From contig NZ_JAHCST010000015.1 of NCBI RefSeq assembly GCF_018476525.1, forward strand, positions 1 to 64,000: a stretch of 64,000 bases of DNA, read 5' to 3'. The first letter of the stretch is position 1; each line of letters starts with the position of its first letter. Positions 45,333 to 53,291 of the stretch are shown here, one piece after another. Source of the DNA: Acrocarpospora catenulata (GTDB taxonomy: Bacteria > Actinomycetota > Actinomycetes > Streptosporangiales > Streptosporangiaceae). The notes under the pieces were generated by a model. It was not told the DNA's origin and ran no database searches. It was given only the letters and a program-made list of their open reading frames with translations. The translations under genes were made by a program, and so were the position numbers.

Positions 45333-46244
45333 TCAGGCGTTCTCGTCGCTCTCGGGGGCCTCGGCGGCGGCGGGGGCCTCCGGCGCCTCGGCAGCCGGGG
45401 CCTCGGCGGCGGGGGCCTCTGCGGCCGGAGCCTCGGTGGCCGGAGCCTCGGTGGCGGCGGGGGTGCCCTCCAGGAGCTCACGCTCCCACTCGGCCAGCGG
45501 CTCGGCGGCGGCCACCCCGGTCGGCTTGTCGTCGCCGCGGGTCGCCCCGGCGCGGGTCATCAGACCGTCCGCCACCGCGTCGGCGATCACGCGGGTGAGC
45601 AGGCTGACCGCGCGGATCGCGTCGTCGTTGCCCGGGATCGGGTAGTCCACCTCGTCCGGGTCGCAGTTGGTGTCCAGGATCGCGACCACCGGGATGCCGA
45701 GCTTCTTGGCCTCGCTGATCCCGATGTGCTCCTTCTTGGTGTCCACCACCCAGACCGCGCTCGGCACCCGGGCCATGTCCCGGATACCGCCCAGGGTGCG
45801 CTCCAGCTTCTCCTTCTCGCGGCGGCGCATCAGGAGCTCCTTCTTGGTGAGCCCGGAGCCTGCCACGTTGTCGAAGTCGAGCTCCTCCAGCTCCTTGAGG
45901 CGCTGGAGCCGCTTGTGCACGGTGGAGAAGTTGGTGAGCATGCCACCCAGCCAGCGCTGGTTCACGTACGGCATGCCGACCCGGGCCGCCTGCTCGGCGA
46001 TGGACTCCTGGGCCTGCTTCTTGGTGCCGATGAACATGATCGTGCCGCCGTGCGCGACGGTCTCCTTGACGAAGTCGTACGCCCGGTCGATGAAGGCGAG
46101 GGACTTCTGGAGGTCGATGATGTAGATGCCGTTGCGCTCGGTGAAGATGAAGCGCTTCATCTTCGGGTTCCACCGGCGAGTCTGGTGGCCGAAGTGCACG
46201 CCGCTCTCAAGCAGCTGTCGCATGGTGACGACGGGGGTGGCCAT
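45333..46244 (-). CDS. rpsB: 30S ribosomal protein S2
   Basis: 303 residues from ATG 46244, with GGAGGA 7 bases upstream. [39 protein letters not shown]-like [40 protein letters not shown]. The last ~45 residues are an Ala-Pro-Glu repeat tail absent from E. coli S2 but usual in actinobacteria. Leader 46245-46463 holds no gene. Confidence 0.96.
   Translation of the reverse strand: MATPVVTMRQLLESGVHFGHQTRRWNPKMKRFIFTERNGIYIIDLQKSLAFIDRAYDFVKETVAHGGTIMFIGTKKQAQESIAEQAARVGMPYVNQRWLGGMLTNFSTVHKRLQRLKELEELDFDNVAGSGLTKKELLMRRREKEKLERTLGGIRDMARVPSAVWVVDTKKEHIGISEAKKLGIPVVAILDTNCDPDEVDYPIPGNDDAIRAVSLLTRVIADAVADGLMTRAGATRGDDKPTGVAAAEPLAEWERELLEGTPAATEAPATEAPAAEAPAAEAPAAEAPEAPAAAEAPESDENA
45354..45465 (-). 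repeat. 15-base repeats coding (EAPAA)n tail of S2
   Basis: About six copies of a GCCTCGGCGGCGGGG-like unit code AEAPA repeats at the S2 C-terminus. Confidence 0.75.
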
Positions 46245-46463
46245 GAAATGGTCCTCCATGGTTCTCGGTTGTCCGCGAGCGCCGTACGGCTCTCGCCCTG
46301 ACGCCCCCGAGCCGTTCCAGCCCTGATGGGACCGAGGGAACGTATCGTGTGTGGGGCGTGCGAATTCGGCCCACATGCCGCAGGCCAGGGAACAGTCTAC
46401 CCGGATCCGTGCCCCCGGTTGTGCCACGTCCTGACCCTCGCGGCCGACTCGGATCTGACTGCT

Positions 46464-47129
46464 TTACCGGACTTTCCGGGTCTTTGCGGCACGCGGGAAC
46501 AGGCGCAGATGGATCTCCACAAGCCTCGCCCCGGTGGGGGCTTCGTCCTTGTCCCGGAAAGCCACCTTGTACGGTTCGATGACCTCTGCGATCTTCGCAC
46601 CGATCTCACGGAGCTCGTCGGCGTCGGCCAGCAACACCGAATGGTTGAGCATCGCGGCCGCCCGCCACTCCGAGGACTCCCGGCCCGACTGGGCCAGGTA
46701 GTCCGACAGGCGCCGCTGCGCCTCCCCGAGCACCGTCTCGATCACGGCCTCCTGCGCCGCCAGCAGATCCTGGGTCAGCTCGCCGTCTTCCGGGTCCTGG
46801 AACCCCCACCCCCGCTGCAACGCCCGCCAGACCCGCTCCCGTCCGTCCCCGCGCGGCGGAGCGTCCTCCACGAAGCCGTGCTTGGCCAGGACCCGCAGGT
46901 GGTAGCTGCACGCACTCGGCGACAACCCCACCACCTCGGCACACTCCGTCGCCGTAGCCGGGCCCTCCGTCTGCAACCGGGTGAGAATCCCCAGCCGCGC
47001 AGGGTGCGCCACGGCCCGCAGGACCCCGGCATCATCGGTGACCAGTCGATACGCCGCGGTCTCCGGCCTCTCTTCGCGATCCCGCGCCGGCCGGCTTCCC
47101 TCTCCAGGACCGCTCATCATGCTCGCCAC
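46464..47129 (-). CDS. ArsR-family winged-helix regulator
   Basis: 221 residues from GTG 47129 with AAGGAGG 11 bases upstream. HTH ~35-105: LRAVAHPARLGILTRLQTEGPATATECAEVVG (one domain, split), SPSACSYHLRVLAKHGFVEDA, wing RERVWRAL. C-terminal ~110 residues form a longer helical domain seen in actinobacterial ArsR relatives; no metal-binding Cys pair. Probably represses the divergent MFS gene at the repeats in 47154-47195. Confidence 0.85.
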   Translation of the reverse strand: MASMMSGPGEGSRPARDREERPETAAYRLVTDDAGVLRAVAHPARLGILTRLQTEGPATATECAEVVGLSPSACSYHLRVLAKHGFVEDAPPRGDGRERVWRALQRGWGFQDPEDGELTQDLLAAQEAVIETVLGEAQRRLSDYLAQSGRESSEWRAAAMLNHSVLLADADELREIGAKIAEVIEPYKVAFRDKDEAPTGARLVEIHLRLFPRAAKTRKVR

Positions 47130-47153
47130 CGTACCGCCCCCCTCCTTCGGAGA

Positions 47154-47195
47154 TATGAAGGGTTGCTTTCACAGTTATGAAGGATTAGCTTCACA
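47154..47195 (+). promoter_or_regulatory. MFS promoter with tandem 20-base operator repeats, leaderless
   Basis: TATGAAGGGTTGCTTTCACA (47154-47173) and TATGAAGGATTAGCTTCACA (47176-47195), 22-base period, 16 of 20 identical. -35 TTGCTT (47163-47168) lies in the first, -10 TAGCTT (47186-47191) in the second, spacer 17. Transcription should start at or next to ATG 47198. Each repeat has TGAAG/CTTCA-like symmetry, fitting a dimeric ArsR protein. Confidence 0.75.
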
Positions 47196-47197
47196 AT

Positions 47198-48517
47198 ATG
47201 CTTGAGACGGTTCCTCTTCGGAGGCAGCGGGACTACCGGTTGTTGTGGGGTGCGCGGGTGGTCAGCGAGGTGGGGGGTGCGGTCACGCGGCTTGCCGTGC
47301 CGCTGACCGCGGTGACGATGCTCGGGGCCACCCCGTGGGAGATGGGAGTGCTGACGGCGGCGGCCTCGTTACCCTTCCTGCTGGTCGGGTTACCGGTGGG
47401 GGCGCTGGCCGATCGCGTGGCGCGGCGGCGGCCGGTGCTGGTCGGGTGTGAGGTCGTGGCCGGGGTGGCGATCCTGACCGTGCCGCTGGGGTGGGCGGTC
47501 GGCCTGCTCTCGATTCCGTGGCTGATCACGGTGGCGTTGGTGGTCGGCACCTGTGCGGTCGTCTTCCGTAACTTCAGCACGCCGTATCTCACCAGCGTGG
47601 TGGCCGAGCCCCAGCGCACCGCCGCCATCGCCGGGTTCCAGTCGGTGATCGCGATCGGGCAGCTGGGCGGCCCGGGGGTGGCGGGACTGCTGGTCAGCGT
47701 GGTCACGGCACCGGTCGCCCTGGTCGTGGACGCGGTCTCCTACCTCGTCTCCGCGATCTTCCTGCGGTCGATTCGCACGCCGGAACCGGCCCGCTCCGCC
47801 TCCCCCGATGAACGGCCGTTACGGGGTTCCATGGCGCGGGAGATCGGTGCCGGGCTGCGCACCCTGGGCGGGCATCGGGTACTGCGGGCGTTGGTGCTGG
47901 CCGGGGTGACCGTCAACCTCTGCGGGGCCGCCGAGATGGCGATCTACGTGCTGTTCGCGGTTCACGTGCTCGGGCTGCCGGTGGGGCTGGTCGGGATCTC
48001 GGCGGCCGGGTTCGGAGCGGGTGGTGTGCTGGGGGCGATCGTCGCGGCCCGCCTGGAGCGACGTTTCGGCGGGGCTCGGGTGCTGCTCGGCTCGGTGCTG
48101 TGCTTCCCTGTGGGATTCGTCGCGCTGGCTGCGGCTTCGGGGCCGATTTGGGTGATCGTCCCGTTGATCGGGTTGTCGGAGGTGATCGTCGGGGTGGCGG
48201 TGGTGTGCTTCAGCGTGTGTTCCAACGCGATGATGCTTCGCGAGACCCCTCCGGAATATGTGGGGCGGGTCAACGCCTCGATCAACTTCGCGACTCAGGG
48301 CGTACTGGCGGTGGGTGGGGTGGTTGGTGGGCTTCTGGGGGAGTTCGTTGGACTTCGCGGGGGGATGTGGGTGTGTGCGGCGGGAGCCGTACTGACGATT
48401 CCGTGTCTGTGGGCGTCTCCGCTCACCAGACGGGCGCGTGCTCACCCGGCCGGGGCGGCGGAGTCGCCCAGTACGGCTCAGCACCCTCGATCGACCCCGG
48501 CGGCCGGACGAAGGTGA
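47198..48517 (+). CDS. MFS transporter, drug-efflux type
   Basis: 439 residues, twelve helices. Loop 2-3 motif A variant PVGALADRVARRRPVLVG (~66-83), the signature RNFSTPYLTSVV, and loop 8-9 ARLERRFGGARVLLG. The NreB/EntS-like subgroup exports metals, siderophores or drugs. The divergent ArsR gene is the likely regulator. The last ~30 residues overlap the convergent CoA transferase gene by 95 bases. Confidence 0.87.
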   Translation: MLETVPLRRQRDYRLLWGARVVSEVGGAVTRLAVPLTAVTMLGATPWEMGVLTAAASLPFLLVGLPVGALADRVARRRPVLVGCEVVAGVAILTVPLGWAVGLLSIPWLITVALVVGTCAVVFRNFSTPYLTSVVAEPQRTAAIAGFQSVIAIGQLGGPGVAGLLVSVVTAPVALVVDAVSYLVSAIFLRSIRTPEPARSASPDERPLRGSMAREIGAGLRTLGGHRVLRALVLAGVTVNLCGAAEMAIYVLFAVHVLGLPVGLVGISAAGFGAGGVLGAIVAARLERRFGGARVLLGSVLCFPVGFVALAAASGPIWVIVPLIGLSEVIVGVAVVCFSVCSNAMMLRETPPEYVGRVNASINFATQGVLAVGGVVGGLLGEFVGLRGGMWVCAAGAVLTIPCLWASPLTRRARAHPAGAAESPSTAQHPRSTPAAGRR

Positions 48518-49967
48518 GCTCTCCGAACGCGCTGTCCATACGGTCCAGCAGATCCTCCGTCTGAGGCTCCTGCCGGTCTTCGGCGGGAGCCGTCTGGCCC
48601 AGTTCGTCCAGCCACCAGGCCGTCCGGGCGAGGGACAGGTCCGCGTGCCAGGAACCGCCCTGCTCCGCGCGGTGGGTCAACCCCGCGACCGCCGCGAACG
48701 CCGCGAGGTACCCCGTCGCGTGATCGAGCGCCTGGCACGGCAACGGGTGGGGCCTGCCCTCGTGATTCGCGATCCCGCTGACCATCTGCACCAGGCTGTC
48801 GAATCCCCGCCTGCCTGCCCACTGCCCGGTCACCCCGTACGCGGAAATATCCACCACGACGATCCCCGGCCGCATCCGGACCAGATCCTCCACCCCGAAC
48901 CCGAGCGTCTCCAGAGCCCCCGGCCGGTACGCCCTGAGCACGACGTCAGCCGCCCCCACCAGCTCCCGCAACCGCTCCGGCTCCGTCCGCAGATCCACAT
49001 CGCAGGACCGCTTCCCGAACCCGGTCTCCACCACCAATCCCGGCACTTCTGGCAAATTGGCGCTCCCTACCCGCAGCACCTCCGCCCCGTGCGCTGCCAG
49101 CGTCCTGCCTGCCACCGGCCCAGCGATCACCCGGCTCAGGTCAAGAACCCGCACGCCTTTCAGCGGACGCGGCCCCTGTCCGCTCCGTCCCCGGGCCTCG
49201 GCCTTCTGCCCATCAGATCGGACTACCGGCCCATGCGGACGCAGCCCCTGTCCACTCCGTCCCTGGGCCTCGGATCGAATCTTCTGCCCATCAGGTCGGA
49301 CTACCGGCCCGTCTGGCCGGTCCAGCTGAACCTCCTGCCCGCCGGGCTCCCTCCTGGCCGCCTCCCCAACCCGCCTCAGCCCGATCAACGGCAGGCGGCT
49401 GACCGCCCTCCCCTGCGGATGCCTGGCCCACTCCTCCCGGGAGCGCATAGCCCCGGCACAACCTCCCGCCGCGATCACCGCCGCCTCGATTTCCTCCTTC
49501 GTCCGGCCACGGCACGCGCGGGCAATCTCCTCCCGTACCGCCTGGGCAACCCCCAAAGCCCGCAATGCCGCATCCCGATGGTGATCGAAGTTGCAGTGCA
49601 GCCGTACCCATCCGTCCGACGCCTCGTAGTCCCCGGACAGCGGCGCCCACGGATCGATCCCCACCCCATCGATCCGGAAATATCGCTCGCTCCGGAAAGC
49701 AACCGCCGCATGCCGCAGATCAACTGAAACCCGCCGCCGCGGCCCGGAGCCCAGTCCCCAGTACGCCGCGACCCCAGCAGTCACCGCCCCGACACTGGCC
49801 CCGGCAATCGCCCCAACCCGAAACCTCGACCCAAAATCCTCTTCCGCCCCTTCGACCACCACCTCGGGCAACCTCAGCCCCACACCAGCGCCGATCTTCC
49901 CAATGATCTCCGCCACCTCCACCCGGTTCGTCCCTCCCAGCTCCGACTTATCCACAGCTTCATCCAC
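48423..49967 (-). CDS. CaiB/BaiF family CoA transferase, permuted two-part form
   Basis: 514 residues. The usual family N-terminus LKGVRVLDLSRVIAGPVAGRTLAAHGAEVLRV appears only at ~270. The catalytic Asp is in RRGFDSLVQMVSGI (~400). Residues ~70-190 resemble the other half of the family (GPRRRVSVDLRHAAVAFRSERYF, GDYEASDGWVRLHCNFDHH). The halves are joined by a linker duplicated in tandem (~217-269). Such long forms are common in actinobacteria; acyl-CoA substrate unknown. Confidence 0.78.
   Translation of the reverse strand: MDEAVDKSELGGTNRVEVAEIIGKIGAGVGLRLPEVVVEGAEEDFGSRFRVGAIAGASVGAVTAGVAAYWGLGSGPRRRVSVDLRHAAVAFRSERYFRIDGVGIDPWAPLSGDYEASDGWVRLHCNFDHHRDAALRALGVAQAVREEIARACRGRTKEEIEAAVIAAGGCAGAMRSREEWARHPQGRAVSRLPLIGLRRVGEAARREPGGQEVQLDRPDGPVVRPDGQKIRSEAQGRSGQGLRPHGPVVRSDGQKAEARGRSGQGPRPLKGVRVLDLSRVIAGPVAGRTLAAHGAEVLRVGSANLPEVPGLVVETGFGKRSCDVDLRTEPERLRELVGAADVVLRAYRPGALETLGFGVEDLVRMRPGIVVVDISAYGVTGQWAGRRGFDSLVQMVSGIANHEGRPHPLPCQALDHATGYLAAFAAVAGLTHRAEQGGSWHADLSLARTAWWLDELGQTAPAEDRQEPQTEDLLDRMDSAFGELTFVRPPGSIEGAEPYWATPPPRPGEHAPVW
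49161..49318 (-). repeat. Tandem duplication (~72-78 bases) in the CoA transferase linker
   Basis: CCCCTGTCC-CTCCGTCCC starts at 49173 and 49245; CTTCTGCCCATCAG starts at 49203 and 49281, the second copy carrying six extra bases. Translated, GPVVRPDGQK and GRSGQG recur. In frame, so probably tolerated as a flexible linker. Confidence 0.8.
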
Positions 49968-49988
49968 ATCCTCTGGTCTTTATCCACA
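49948..49988. promoter_or_regulatory. Cluster of three DnaA-box-like 9-mers
   Basis: TTATCCACA (49948-49956), TCATCCACA (49960-49968) and TTATCCACA (49980-49988), all in the same direction. Two match the classical DnaA box exactly. No dnaA/dnaN genes or AT-rich unwinding region, so not oriC. Sits at the 5' end of the CoA transferase gene and the gap before the M23 gene. Confidence 0.45.
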
Positions 49989-50005
49989 GAACCCCGTTCG
50001 GCTCT

Positions 50006-50521
50006 ATGTCCGCCTCCCTGCCACCCCACTCTCTTTCCATGCGCCTGTTCCTCCTGACCTTCCTGGCCCTGCTCCTCCCGGCAACCACCCGTGCCGGTTC
50101 ACCATGGGCGTGGCCAATCACCAACCCACACGTCCTGCGTGGCTTCGATCCCCCACCCCAACGCTGGCTTCCCGGCCACCGAGGCATAGACCTCGCCGCC
50201 CACCCCGCCCAAGCCGTCTACGCCGCTGGCGCCGGAACGGTGACCTTCGCAGCCCCCGTAGGCGGAGTAAGCGCGATAGCCATCACCCACACCAACAACC
50301 TGAAGACCACCTACCTCCCGGTCACCCCGTCAGTCCACAACGGTGATCAGGTTTCCAAAGGGGACCTGATCGGCACAATCGCCCCCAGCCCCCTCCCCCA
50401 CTGCCCCACAACCTGTCTCCACTGGGGCCTCCGTCGAGGCCCCCTCTACCTGAACCCCCTCCTCCTGCTCGGTCTGGCCGAAGTCCGTCTCCTCCCGCAC
50501 TGGCCGAACCCTTCGCCATAG
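50006..50521 (+). CDS. Secreted M23 (LytM-type) peptidase
   Basis: 171 residues (160 from the alternative ATG 50039, which gives a cleaner signal peptide MRLFLLTFLALLLPATTRA). Zinc site: GHRGIDLA (His and Asp) and CLHWGLR (HxW/HxG-type His), with the beta core VYAAGAGTVTFA. Cleaves peptidoglycan cross-links, or is a degenerate activator; the ligands appear present. In actinobacteria an M23 gene commonly precedes rpsB. Confidence 0.85.
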   Translation: MSASLPPHSLSMRLFLLTFLALLLPATTRAGSPWAWPITNPHVLRGFDPPPQRWLPGHRGIDLAAHPAQAVYAAGAGTVTFAAPVGGVSAIAITHTNNLKTTYLPVTPSVHNGDQVSKGDLIGTIAPSPLPHCPTTCLHWGLRRGPLYLNPLLLLGLAEVRLLPHWPNPSP

Positions 50522-50530
50522 GGTCTTGGT

Positions 50531-51190
50531 ATGGATTGGGCGGCGTGGCATGGCGCATACGATCAGCCGGGCTCAACGTTGGCTGCGCGGTTGCGTGCCG
50601 TACAAGAACAGATCCGGCTGGCGTTGGAGACGACCCCGCCCGGTCCGGTGAAGGTGATCAGTGTCTGCGCCGGCCAGGGACGCGATCTGCTTCCCGTCCT
50701 GAAGGACCATCCACAGCGTGATGACGTCGAAGCACATCTCGTGGAACTGGACCCGCGCAACGCTTCCGCGGCTCGCGACGCGGCCGCCGCCCTGGGCTTG
50801 CGGCAGGTGGACGTGCTCACGGCGGACGCCTCGCTCACCGACCACTACCAGGGCCTGGCCCCGGCGGACATCGTGCTGCTCTGCGGCATCTTCGGGAACA
50901 TCACCGAGGACCACATCAAGCGCACCGTGAGCTTCTGCCCGCAGTTGTGCGCCACCGGCGGCACGGTGATCTGGACACGCAATCGCCGCCAACCCGATCT
51001 GGTCCCCTCGATCTGCGCCTGGTTCGAAGACCTCGGCTTCGAACGGCAGTGGGTGTCAGCCCCGGACCTGGGCTACGGCGTCGGCGTCCACCGCTTCACC
51101 GGCGAGCCCCAACCCCTGGCACCTCGCGAGCAGATGTTCGACTTCGTCGGCTCCGACAAGCTCAGGAACCCGCCGCCCCAGAACGCGTAG
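50531..51190 (+). CDS. Class I SAM-dependent methyltransferase
   Basis: 219 residues. Motif I VISVCAGQGRDLLPVL (~44-59), motif II HLVELDPRNAS, motif post-II ADIVLLCGIFGNI. Late GYGVGVHRFTGEP. Substrate unknown. Starts 10 bases after the M23 stop on the same strand. Confidence 0.85.
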   Translation: MDWAAWHGAYDQPGSTLAARLRAVQEQIRLALETTPPGPVKVISVCAGQGRDLLPVLKDHPQRDDVEAHLVELDPRNASAARDAAAALGLRQVDVLTADASLTDHYQGLAPADIVLLCGIFGNITEDHIKRTVSFCPQLCATGGTVIWTRNRRQPDLVPSICAWFEDLGFERQWVSAPDLGYGVGVHRFTGEPQPLAPREQMFDFVGSDKLRNPPPQNA

Positions 51191-51228
51191 CCGAAGCCTT
51201 GCCCGACCTGGCCGGTCGGGGTTCCTGG

Positions 51229-52131
51229 CTAGGCGCGGGGGTGGGCCTGCCGGTAGGAGCTGTGCAGGCGGTCGATGGAGATGTGGGTGTAGAGCTGGGT
51301 GGTGGCCAGGGAGGCGTGGCCGAGGATCTCCTGGACGGCGCGGAGATCGGCCCCGCCTTCCAGGAGGTGGGTGGCGGCGGTGTGCCGCAGGCCGTGCGGG
51401 CTGAGGTCGGTGACGCCTGCCGCGCCCAGGAGGGTGTGCACGACTCGGCGTACGGTCCCCTGGTCCAGACGGCCGCCTCTCACTCCGAGGAACAGTGCCG
51501 GGCCGGTACCTTCGCGAATCCACAGGGGGCGGCCCCTGATGCACCACGCGTCCAGAGCACGAAGGGCCGGAAGACCGAAAGGAACGGTTCGCTCCTTACG
51601 GCCCTTACCGAGGACCCGAATGGTGTGGCGTTCGCGGTCAACGTCGTCCACGTCCAGACCGCAGAGCTCGCTCACCCGAATCCCCGTGGCATAGAGCAGT
51701 TCGACAACTGCCCGATCGCGTAGCCCTCTGACATCCTCCGGCGGCGGACCACCGTCCAGAACCGCCCGCGCTTCCTCCTGGTCCAGCACCACCGGCAGTT
51801 CCCTGACCGCCTTGGCCGACCCCAGCAGCAGCCCCGGATCCTCCGTCAGCCACCCCTTCTTGTAACAGAAAGCCGTGAAGGTCCGAGCACAAGCCGCCCG
51901 CCTGGCCAACGTGGCCCGCGCCTTCCCCGCCCCGTGAAGCTCCCCCAGCCAGTCCCGCAGCACCCCGATATCCAACGCCCCCAGCCTCGCCGGCTCAGCA
52001 CTCTCCACATATGCGACCAGAGACGCCAGATCCCCCAGATAAGCCCGAACAGTATGCGGCGACAAATCCCTCTCTACCTGCAAATACCGCCCAAACTCCG
52101 CAACCACCACCTCAACTTCAGGAAACGCCAT
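51229..52131 (-). CDS. xerC: Tyrosine recombinase XerC
   Basis: 300 residues. N-terminal SAM-like domain ~8-95, catalytic domain with Arg in YATGIRVSELCGL (~150), Lys in RVLGKGRKERTVPFG, HGLRHTAATHLLEGGADLRA (His, Arg; written here as the box II motif), LGHASLATTQLYTH with catalytic Tyr. Resolves chromosome dimers at dif with XerD. Position next to dprA/folD is conserved. Confidence 0.92.
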   Translation of the reverse strand: MAFPEVEVVVAEFGRYLQVERDLSPHTVRAYLGDLASLVAYVESAEPARLGALDIGVLRDWLGELHGAGKARATLARRAACARTFTAFCYKKGWLTEDPGLLLGSAKAVRELPVVLDQEEARAVLDGGPPPEDVRGLRDRAVVELLYATGIRVSELCGLDVDDVDRERHTIRVLGKGRKERTVPFGLPALRALDAWCIRGRPLWIREGTGPALFLGVRGGRLDQGTVRRVVHTLLGAAGVTDLSPHGLRHTAATHLLEGGADLRAVQEILGHASLATTQLYTHISIDRLHSSYRQAHPRA

Positions 52132-52260
52132 CTCATCCCCAGCATTCGATTCCGCCGCCGAACCCAGGATCCCACTCCCCCGGCAGGCGATACCCCGGCA
52201 CCAAGCCCCGATTACCCGACAGAGCGTGCCCTCTCGCGGGCCCTTCCACTACTGTGACGA

Positions 52261-52353
52261 TCGGGCCGTGACTGGCGCTGAGGTGGAGCACCACCGGGAA
52301 GCGGCCCGCCGATTTACCGGCTGTCCTGCCGGTTTGCCGTGCGCCTGGGCGAG
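52261..52353 (+). ncRNA. ZTP (pfl) riboswitch
   Basis: The conserved pfl elements are all present: CGTGACTGGCG (52266-52276), CCACCGGGAAGCGGC (52291-52305) and GCCGTGCGCCTGGGC (52336-52350). A variable hairpin (ACCGG/CCGGT, 52316-52333) lies between. It stands directly before folD, a classical ZTP-controlled gene. TACTGT (52250-52255) is a -10 candidate putting the RNA start near 52262. CCTGGGC (52344-52350) can pair with GCCCAGG (52371-52377), which contains the folD Shine-Dalgarno start, so control is probably translational: ligand ZMP/ZTP frees the site. Confidence 0.93.
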
Positions 52354-52384
52354 ACCACAGTGAACGTCAAGCCCAGGAGAACCC

Positions 52385-53252
52385 ATGACCTCGACGCATT
52401 CCGCCCGTTTGATGGACGGCACCCGCCTCGCCGCCCGCATCGTCGAAGAATGCGCGGCCAGAGTCGCCGCGATCACCGAGCAGACCGGCCAAGCCCCCTG
52501 CCTCGCCACCGTCCTGGTCGGCGACGACCCGGCCTCGGTCACCTACATCCGCATGAAGCGCTCCCGAAGCGAGAAGATCGGCATCACTTCCCGGCACATC
52601 GCGCTTCCCGCCACGACCACCACCCAGGAACTCGTCGACACCCTCACCGCCCTCTCGGCGGACCCCGGCGTGCACGGCATCCTCCTGCAGCACCCCGTCG
52701 GCAAGCACATCGACGAGCGGGCCGCCTTCGAGGCCATCGCCCCAGAAAAGGACATCGACGGAGTTACCACGCACTCCTTCGCCGCGATGAGCTTCGGCCT
52801 GCCCGGCTTCCACTCCTGCACTCCGGCCGGCATCCTGCGCCTGCTCGACGAGTACCAGGTCGACCTCACCGGAAAACACGCCGTCGTGGTGGGCCGCAGC
52901 GCCATCCTCGGCAAGCCCGCCGGCATGCTCCTGCTCAGCCGCGACGCCACCGTCACCTACTGCCACTCCCGAACCGCCAACCTGACCGCAATCACCAGAG
53001 AGGCCGACATCCTGGTAGCCGCCGTAGGCACGCCCCCGATTCATCCACGGCACCGCCATCAAACCCGGCGCCGTGGTCATCGACGCCGGCTACAACCCCG
53101 GCAACATCGGCGACATCGACTTCGAGTCCGCAAAAACTCACGCAAGCCTCATCACCCCCGTCCCCGGCGGCGTCGGCCCCATGACCATCGCCACCCTCCT
53201 CACCCAAACCACCGACGCCGCCACCCGCCAACTGGGCCTGACCACGCATTGA
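52385..53252 (+). pseudogene. folD: folD with a one-base frameshift
   Basis: Methylenetetrahydrofolate dehydrogenase/cyclohydrolase. Frame 1 gives a normal protein to [28 protein letters not shown] (the Tyr, with Lys before it altered to this pattern), ILLQHPVGKHID, PEKDIDGV, CTPAGILRLL, VVVGRSAILGKPAG. At CCCCC (53033-53037) the frame shifts by one base. The next frame continues [37 protein letters not shown], and stops at 53252. Removing one C restores ~288 residues, the normal length. Either a sequencing error, a real mutation, or (less likely) programmed shifting. AGGAGA precedes ATG 52385. Confidence 0.88.
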
Positions 53253-53291
53253 CGACGCCCGGCGCCACGGCTGGGCTTCGGCCGCGCCCGA

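Noticed and set aside
49948-49988. Replication origin
   Set aside because: Only three boxes, no AT-rich region and no dnaA, dnaN or gyrase genes nearby.
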